NCBI GenBank assembly: GCA_947497635.1
Contig: CANMHZ010000026.1
Span: 1-10,717, forward strand
Reading direction: 5' to 3'
DNA from: Helicobacteraceae bacterium
GTDB taxonomy: Bacteria > Campylobacterota > Campylobacteria > Campylobacterales > Sulfurimonadaceae
Length of the DNA stretch: 10,717 nt
Of the stretch, positions 7,591-10,717 are shown piece by piece. The position numbers and the translations under genes are program-made. Every line of letters starts with the position of its first letter. Position 1 is the stretch's first letter. Under the pieces are notes generated by a model, which was not told where the DNA came from, made no database searches, and was given only the letters and a program-made list of their open reading frames with translations.

Positions 7591-7616
7591 AAATTTATCT
7601 CCTAAGAGATAAATTT
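7591..7616 (-). repeat. Perfect 11-bp inverted repeat at the rplK stop codon
   Basis: AAATTTATCTC and GAGATAAATTT are exact reverse complements separated by 4 bases (UUAG on the RNA). The 5' arm includes the first two bases, in transcription order, of the rplK TAA stop codon. No U-run follows the 3' arm. A stable RNA hairpin here could slow ribosomes, mark an RNA processing site or protect the rplK 3' end. Confidence 0.6.
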
Positions 7617-8040
7617 AGTCAATAATATCAACACCCATTGAACGTGCTGAACCAGCAATTGTTGCTGCAGCAGCTTCAATACAATCAGTGTTCATGTCTT
7701 GCATTTTTTGCTTAACAATTTCCATCAATTGATCTCTAGTGATTTTACCCACTTTATTCTTCATAGGATTATCAGTCCCTTTCTTAAGACCAGCTGCTCT
7801 CATAATGAGTGCAGACGCAGGAGGTTGCTTTGTGATAAAAGAGAATGTCTTATCCGCGTATACTGTAATAACTACAGGTAATTTAAAACCAGCCTTATCT
7901 TTTGTACGCTCATTGAATGCTTTACAGAATTCCATTATATTAACACCACGTTGACCGAGGGCAGGTCCAACTGGAGGAGCTGGATTAGCCGCTCCAGCAT
8001 TAACTTGTAGCTTGATATAGCCCGTAATTTTTTTTGCCAT
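7615..8040 (-). CDS. rplK: Ribosomal protein uL11
   Basis: L11 binds the GTPase-associated region of 23S rRNA with L10 and takes part in elongation-factor function and the stringent response. It has 141 residues, the standard length. The N-terminal domain has the proline-rich NPAPPVGPALGQRGVNIMEFCKAF at about 19-42. QPPAS at about 72-76 lies at the linker, and the C-terminal RNA-binding domain contains NKVGKITRDQLMEIV and ends AGSARSMGVDIID. The ATG has an AAGGAAG ribosome-binding site just upstream. It follows nusG after 20 bases, so the two are very likely co-transcribed. Its stop codon lies within a perfect inverted repeat. Confidence 0.99.
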   Translation of the reverse strand: MAKKITGYIKLQVNAGAANPAPPVGPALGQRGVNIMEFCKAFNERTKDKAGFKLPVVITVYADKTFSFITKQPPASALIMRAAGLKKGTDNPMKNKVGKITRDQLMEIVKQKMQDMNTDCIEAAAATIAGSARSMGVDIID

Positions 8041-8060
8041 TTGTGCTTCCTTTTTTGAGA

Positions 8061-8591
8061 TTAAATAATTTTTTCGACTTGCGTATACGCGATATCAACA
8101 GGGGTACTACGCCCAAAGATAGAAACATTAAGCTTCAATGATCCATGTTCAAGGTCATACTCGTCCACTGTACCTGTAAAATTAGCAAATGGACCATCAA
8201 CAATACGAACCATTTCACCTCTGTCAAAAAAGACTTTTGGTTTCGGAGCCGAACGGTTGGTTACACGATCCAAAATAACGGCAATATCACTTTCACTCAA
8301 AGGTGTTGGCTTATTTGCTTCACCAATAAATCCTGCTACTCGAGGTAGTGATTGGATTCGATGCTGTAAATCAATTGATAAATCGATATTAGCAAAAACA
8401 TACCCTGAATAGAGAGAACGCTCTGTTATTTTTTTCTTCCCATTTTTCACTTCAATAACATCTTCTGTTGGAACAATTACTTCTGTAATAACTTCTTCAA
8501 GATGATTTTCAGCAATAATATTTTCGATAGCAGCTTTAACACTACGCTCACTACCAGCATACGTTTGAATTGAGTACCAACGGTGTGCCAT
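8061..8591 (-). CDS. nusG: Transcription elongation/antitermination factor NusG
   Basis: NusG binds the RNA polymerase clamp, suppresses or promotes pausing, and links polymerase to Rho or to the ribosome through S10. It has 176 residues, close to the usual 175-185. The NGN domain covers about 1-115 (AHRWYSIQTYAGSERSVKAAI at the start, SGYVFANIDL in the middle, FIGEANKPTPLSE later). A KOW domain follows from about 122 (GEMVRIVDGPFANFTGTVDEYD) and ends with FGRSTPVDI...QVEKII. Its ribosome-binding site AAGGA begins inside the secE stop codon (TAAGGA), 9 bases before ATG. The two are therefore tightly linked, and coupled translation is likely. Confidence 0.98.
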   Translation of the reverse strand: MAHRWYSIQTYAGSERSVKAAIENIIAENHLEEVITEVIVPTEDVIEVKNGKKKITERSLYSGYVFANIDLSIDLQHRIQSLPRVAGFIGEANKPTPLSESDIAVILDRVTNRSAPKPKVFFDRGEMVRIVDGPFANFTGTVDEYDLEHGSLKLNVSIFGRSTPVDIAYTQVEKII

Positions 8592-8600
8592 TCTTTTTCC

Positions 8601-8786
8601 TTAATTCAAAATTGCCGAAACGCTAGAGGACATAATAAAATCCACCAATGCCAAAAAGAGCACCATGAAAGTTACGACAATCATTACCGCAATAAACGCT
8701 TGCTTAACCTGTGGCTTAGTGGGAAAAATAACTTTTGCAAGCTCTAATTTCGCTTGGTGAAAAGCGCTACTAACACTGTTTTTCAT
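8601..8786 (-). CDS. secE: Protein translocase subunit SecE
   Basis: SecE is the small clamp-like subunit of the SecYEG protein-export channel in the inner membrane. It has 61 residues, the short single-span form seen outside Enterobacteria, where SecE has three spans. An amphipathic N-terminal helix includes ELAKVIFPTKPQV at about 15-27, the conserved cytoplasmic motif (K-V-x-F/W-P). One membrane segment follows at about 29-53 (FIAVMIVVTFMVLFLALVDFIM). AAGGA lies 6 bases before the ATG. It sits 62 bases after tRNA-Trp, and nusG follows after 9 bases, as in most bacteria. Confidence 0.96.
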   Translation of the reverse strand: MKNSVSSAFHQAKLELAKVIFPTKPQVKQAFIAVMIVVTFMVLFLALVDFIMSSSVSAILN

Positions 8787-8848
8787 TAGGTATCCTTAGG
8801 ACATTTCGAACCAATAAAGCCCGAGAGCACCATTAGTTAAAAATGTGG

Positions 8849-8924
8849 TGGCAGGCCAGGGGGGATTCGAACCCGCAACCATCGGATTTGGAATCCGGCG
8901 CTCTACCATTGGAGCTACTGACCT
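8849..8924 (-). tRNA. trnW: tRNA-Trp (anticodon CCA)
   Basis: This is a 76-base cloverleaf with an encoded CCA end. The acceptor AGGTCAG/CTGGCCT pairs fully with one T-G wobble. The D-arm is GCTC/GAGC, the anticodon loop TTCCAAA, and the T-loop TTCGAAT. Two stem positions do not pair: C27 with A43 at the base of the anticodon stem, and C50 with C64 in the T-stem. The tRNA-Thr and tRNA-Gly in this window pair throughout. It lies between rpmG and secE, a familiar position in Campylobacterota, so it is probably co-transcribed with them and cut out by tRNA processing enzymes. Confidence 0.96.
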
Positions 8925-8939
8925 ATCATTAGAATGAAA

Positions 8940-8951
8940 TCCCCGAAGGGA
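8940..8951 (-). other. UUCG tetraloop hairpin between rpmG and tRNA-Trp
   Basis: UCCC-UUCG-GGGA forms a 4-bp stem with a C(UUCG)G tetraloop, an unusually stable small RNA fold. It lies just after the rpmG stop and 15 bases before the tRNA-Trp 5' end. Only UUUC follows, so termination is unlikely. It may stabilise the rpmG mRNA end after RNase P cuts the tRNA out, which is inference. Confidence 0.4.
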
Positions 8952-8958
8952 AAACGAC

Positions 8959-9111
8959 TTAAAGTTTTGCTTCTTTATGAATCGTGTGTTCACGACAAAA
9001 TTTACAAAACTTTTTCATTGAGAATTTCTCAGTATGAGTTTTTTTGTTTTTAGTAGTGTGATAGTTACGACGAGTACACTTTTCACATGCTAAATGGATA
9101 TTTTCGCGCAT
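8959..9111 (-). CDS. rpmG: Ribosomal protein bL33, zinc-binding form
   Basis: L33 is a small large-subunit protein near the E site. I translated the ATG at 9111 to the TAA at 8961-8959, giving 50 residues: MRENIHLACEKCTRR... and ending HTIHKEAKL. Two CxxC pairs (Cys9/Cys12 and Cys36/Cys39) mark the zinc-ribbon 'C+' type, as opposed to the zinc-free paralogue that some bacteria use under zinc limitation. AAAGG lies 6-7 bases upstream of the ATG. It follows tuf after 37 bases and precedes tRNA-Trp after 34 bases, so it is probably read from the tuf promoter. Confidence 0.97.
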   Translation of the reverse strand: MRENIHLACEKCTRRNYHTTKNKKTHTEKFSMKKFCKFCREHTIHKEAKL

Positions 9112-9126
9112 ATTTGCCTTTCTTAT

Positions 9127-9142
9127 CCAGCCCTAAAGCTGG
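9127..9142 (-). other. Short hairpin between tuf and rpmG
   Basis: CCAGC and GCUGG form a 5-bp stem with a 6-base loop in the 37-base spacer after the tuf stop. The U-run lies before the stem rather than after it on the transcribed strand, so this is not an intrinsic terminator in the operon direction. It might mark the 3' end of an abundant tuf mRNA. Confidence 0.3.
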
Positions 9143-9148
9143 GAAAAA

Positions 9149-10348
9149 TTATGCTAGGATTTTAGAAACAACCCCAGCACCTACAGTACGTCCACCTTCA
9201 CGGATGGCGAAACGAGTACCTTCTTCCATCGCAATCGGATGAATCAATTCAGCAATAATCTTTACATTATCACCAGGCATAACCATTTCAGTACCTTCTT
9301 GCAAGGTGATAGCACCTGTACAGTCTGTAGTACGAACATAGAATTGTGGGCGGTAACCGTTAAAGAATGGAGTATGACGTCCACCTTCTTCTTTGCTCAA
9401 TACATAAATCTCAGCCTCAAATTTTGTATGAGGAGTAATTGATTTAGGTTTACAAAGAACTTGTCCACGCTCAACATCTTCTTTTTTAGTACCACGAAGA
9501 AGAACACCACAGTTATCACCTGCAAGTCCTTGCTCCATTTCTTTACGGAACATTTCAACACCTGTTACAGTTGTTGTTTGTGTATCACGGATACCTACGA
9601 TTTCGATAACTTCACCGATTTTGATAGTACCACGCTCAATACGACCAGTTACAACCGTACCACGTCCTGAGATTGAGAAAACATCTTCTACTGGCATCAA
9701 GAAATCTTTATCCGTTTCACGAATTGGTTGAGGGATATAACGATCCACTTCATCCATCAATTTAATGATTTTATCAGCCCATGGTCCAAGAGCACCAGCT
9801 TTAGCTTCTTCAAGTGCACGTAACGCAGAACCAGCGACGATAGGTGTATCATCACCTGGGAACTCATACATATCAAGAAGTTCACGAATTTCCATCTCTA
9901 CTAATTCAAGAAGTTCTTCGTCATCAACCATATCTTCTTTGTTCATGAAAACAACGATATATGGAACACCTACTTGTTTAGAAAGAAGGATGTGCTCACG
10001 TGTTTGTGGCATTGGGCCATCCGCTGCAGAAACAACAAGGATAGCTCCGTCCATCTGAGCAGCACCAGTAATCATGTTTTTAACATAGTCGGCGTGTCCA
10101 GGACAGTCAACGTGTGCATAGTGACGATTTTCTGTTTCATATTCAACGTGTGATGTAGCGATAGTAATACCGCGCTCGCGTTCTTCTGGAGCATTATCGA
10201 TTTGATCGTAGTCCATAAATTTCGCACCAGTTTTAGTTGCCAAAACAGCAGTAATTGCTGCAGTCAACGTAGTTTTACCGTGGTCAACGTGACCGATCGT
10301 ACCGATGTTGCAGTGTGGTTTAGTACGTGCAAACTTTTCTTTTGCCAT
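9149..10348 (-). CDS. tuf: Elongation factor Tu
   Basis: EF-Tu is the GTPase that brings aminoacyl-tRNA to the ribosomal A site. It has 399 residues with the start at MAKEKFARTK. This ATG has GGAGGA 4 bases upstream, whereas the longer frame from 10417 would begin upstream of the promoter. GTPase motifs are all present: P-loop GHVDHGKT at 19-26, switch I RGITIAT with Thr62, DCPGH at 81-85 with catalytic His85, NKED at 136-139, and SAL at 174-176. Domains 2 and 3 follow, with GRGTVVTGRIERG and TEMVMPGDN. The C-terminus is VGAGVVSKILA. It lies after the tRNA cluster, as tufB does in E. coli, and has its own promoter. Confidence 0.99.
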   Translation of the reverse strand: MAKEKFARTKPHCNIGTIGHVDHGKTTLTAAITAVLATKTGAKFMDYDQIDNAPEERERGITIATSHVEYETENRHYAHVDCPGHADYVKNMITGAAQMDGAILVVSAADGPMPQTREHILLSKQVGVPYIVVFMNKEDMVDDEELLELVEMEIRELLDMYEFPGDDTPIVAGSALRALEEAKAGALGPWADKIIKLMDEVDRYIPQPIRETDKDFLMPVEDVFSISGRGTVVTGRIERGTIKIGEVIEIVGIRDTQTTTVTGVEMFRKEMEQGLAGDNCGVLLRGTKKEDVERGQVLCKPKSITPHTKFEAEIYVLSKEEGGRHTPFFNGYRPQFYVRTTDCTGAITLQEGTEMVMPGDNVKIIAELIHPIAMEEGTRFAIREGGRTVGAGVVSKILA

Positions 10349-10384
10349 TGTGTCCTCCGACTTAATATTGTAAACTAAAATGGA

Positions 10385-10399
10385 ATTATACCTAAAAAC
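10385..10399 (-). promoter_or_regulatory. tuf promoter (-10 with upstream T-run)
   Basis: The transcribed strand reads GTTTTTAGG followed by a perfect TATAAT (10390-10385), about 37 bases before the tuf ATG. No good -35 box stands at 16-18 bases. A T-rich run before an extended -10 is the usual sigma-70 style in Campylobacterota. The predicted transcript would start near 10378, giving a leader of about 30 bases with the strong tuf ribosome-binding site. Confidence 0.72.
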
Positions 10400-10444
10400 A
10401 GCTGAAATAGCTTTCAAGCTTTCAAAAAATTACAGAAATATTAC

Positions 10445-10519
<75 letters not shown>

Positions 10520-10529
10520 ATATGAAACA

Positions 10530-10535
10530 ATAATA
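10530..10535 (-). promoter_or_regulatory. Weak candidate -10 box before tRNA-Thr
   Basis: TATTAT (5 of 6 to consensus) ends 10 bases before the mature tRNA-Thr 5' end, with a TTTTTA stretch roughly 17 bases upstream. It could give a short-leader tRNA-Thr transcript, but AT-rich spacer can produce this by chance, and read-through from the upstream tRNAs is the simpler model. Confidence 0.25.
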
Positions 10536-10550
10536 AATGAATTTTGGAAG

Positions 10551-10612
10551 CTTAAAAACTATTTTTGTTTTAAGGTAATTGATGAAGTAGTAATTGTGAA
10601 ATGTATACTTCA
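10551..10612 (-). repeat. Two inverted repeats in the tRNA-Gly/tRNA-Thr spacer
   Basis: The 101-base spacer has no gene. It holds CTTAAAAC/GTTTTTAAG with one bulged base and a 7-base loop (10551-10574). It also holds a perfect 7-bp TGAAGTA/TACTTCA repeat with a 16-base loop (10583-10612). Both stems are AT-rich. They may guide tRNA precursor processing or have no function. Confidence 0.35.
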
Positions 10613-10620
10613 GCTCCCAG

Positions 10621-10697
<77 letters not shown>

Positions 10698-10702
10698 ATA
10701 CG

Positions 10703-10717
10703 TGGTGGTGAGAGAAG
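10703..10717 (-). tRNA. trnY: tRNA-Tyr, 3' tip only (cut by window edge)
   Basis: The last 15 bases read CTTCTCTCACCACCA on the minus strand. This fits the end of a T-stem (CTTC), a 7-base acceptor strand (TCTCACC), discriminator A and CCA. The E. coli tRNA-Tyr ends in a very similar way, and Tyr-Gly-Thr-tuf is the conserved order. The anticodon lies outside the window, so identity rests on context. Confidence 0.65.

Noticed and set aside
8796..8993. 65-codon minus-strand frame over tRNA-Trp
   Set aside because: It covers the tRNA and the end of rpmG and has no good ribosome-binding site.

Overview
This window is the translation/transcription housekeeping locus of a bacterium. Every gene lies on the minus strand, so transcription runs from position 10717 towards 1. 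The order is tRNA-Tyr (3' tip only), tRNA-Gly, tRNA-Thr, tuf, rpmG, tRNA-Trp, secE, nusG, rplK, rplA, rplJ, rplL, rpoB, rpoC (5' part only). This is the widely conserved thrU-tyrU-glyT-thrT-tufB / secE-nusG / rplKAJL-rpoBC arrangement. rpmG and tRNA-Trp between tuf and secE, protein sequences such as EF-Tu and a 1381-residue beta subunit, moderate GC, and a tuf promoter with a T-run plus TATAAT all suggest Campylobacterota, probably the Sulfurimonas/Sulfuricurvum side. That placement is from memory of the families, not a search. rpoB and rpoC are separate genes, which argues against Helicobacter or Wolinella, where they are fused.

Region by region: 10349-10717 holds the tRNA cluster and the tuf promoter. 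8787-10348 holds tuf, rpmG and tRNA-Trp. 8061-8786 holds secE and nusG, almost abutting. 5801-8040 holds the L11, L1, L10 and L7/L12 genes, with structured spacers of 87, 100 and 70 bases. 5626-5800 is a structured 175-base spacer before rpoB. 1-5625 holds rpoB and the start of rpoC, which overlap by 8 bases. No spacer ends in a convincing intrinsic terminator, so the block may be read as long overlapping transcripts. The spacers carry RNA hairpins where control or RNA processing is known in other bacteria: the L10 leader, the rplL-rpoB junction, and the rplK-rplA junction.

I see no mobile element, CRISPR array, defence system or accessory gene, and no new multi-gene system. The most striking anomaly is in rpoC. 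The catalytic NADFDGD motif of the RNA polymerase beta' subunit reads NADFDGG, so the third Mg-binding aspartate is glycine through an apparent single base change at position 67. This should be fatal to the enzyme, so a sequencing or assembly error, or a second functional copy elsewhere, is more likely than a working variant. Smaller points are two stem mismatches in tRNA-Trp, a possible two-state RNA structure between rplK and rplA, and a long RNase III-like hairpin between rplL and rpoB.
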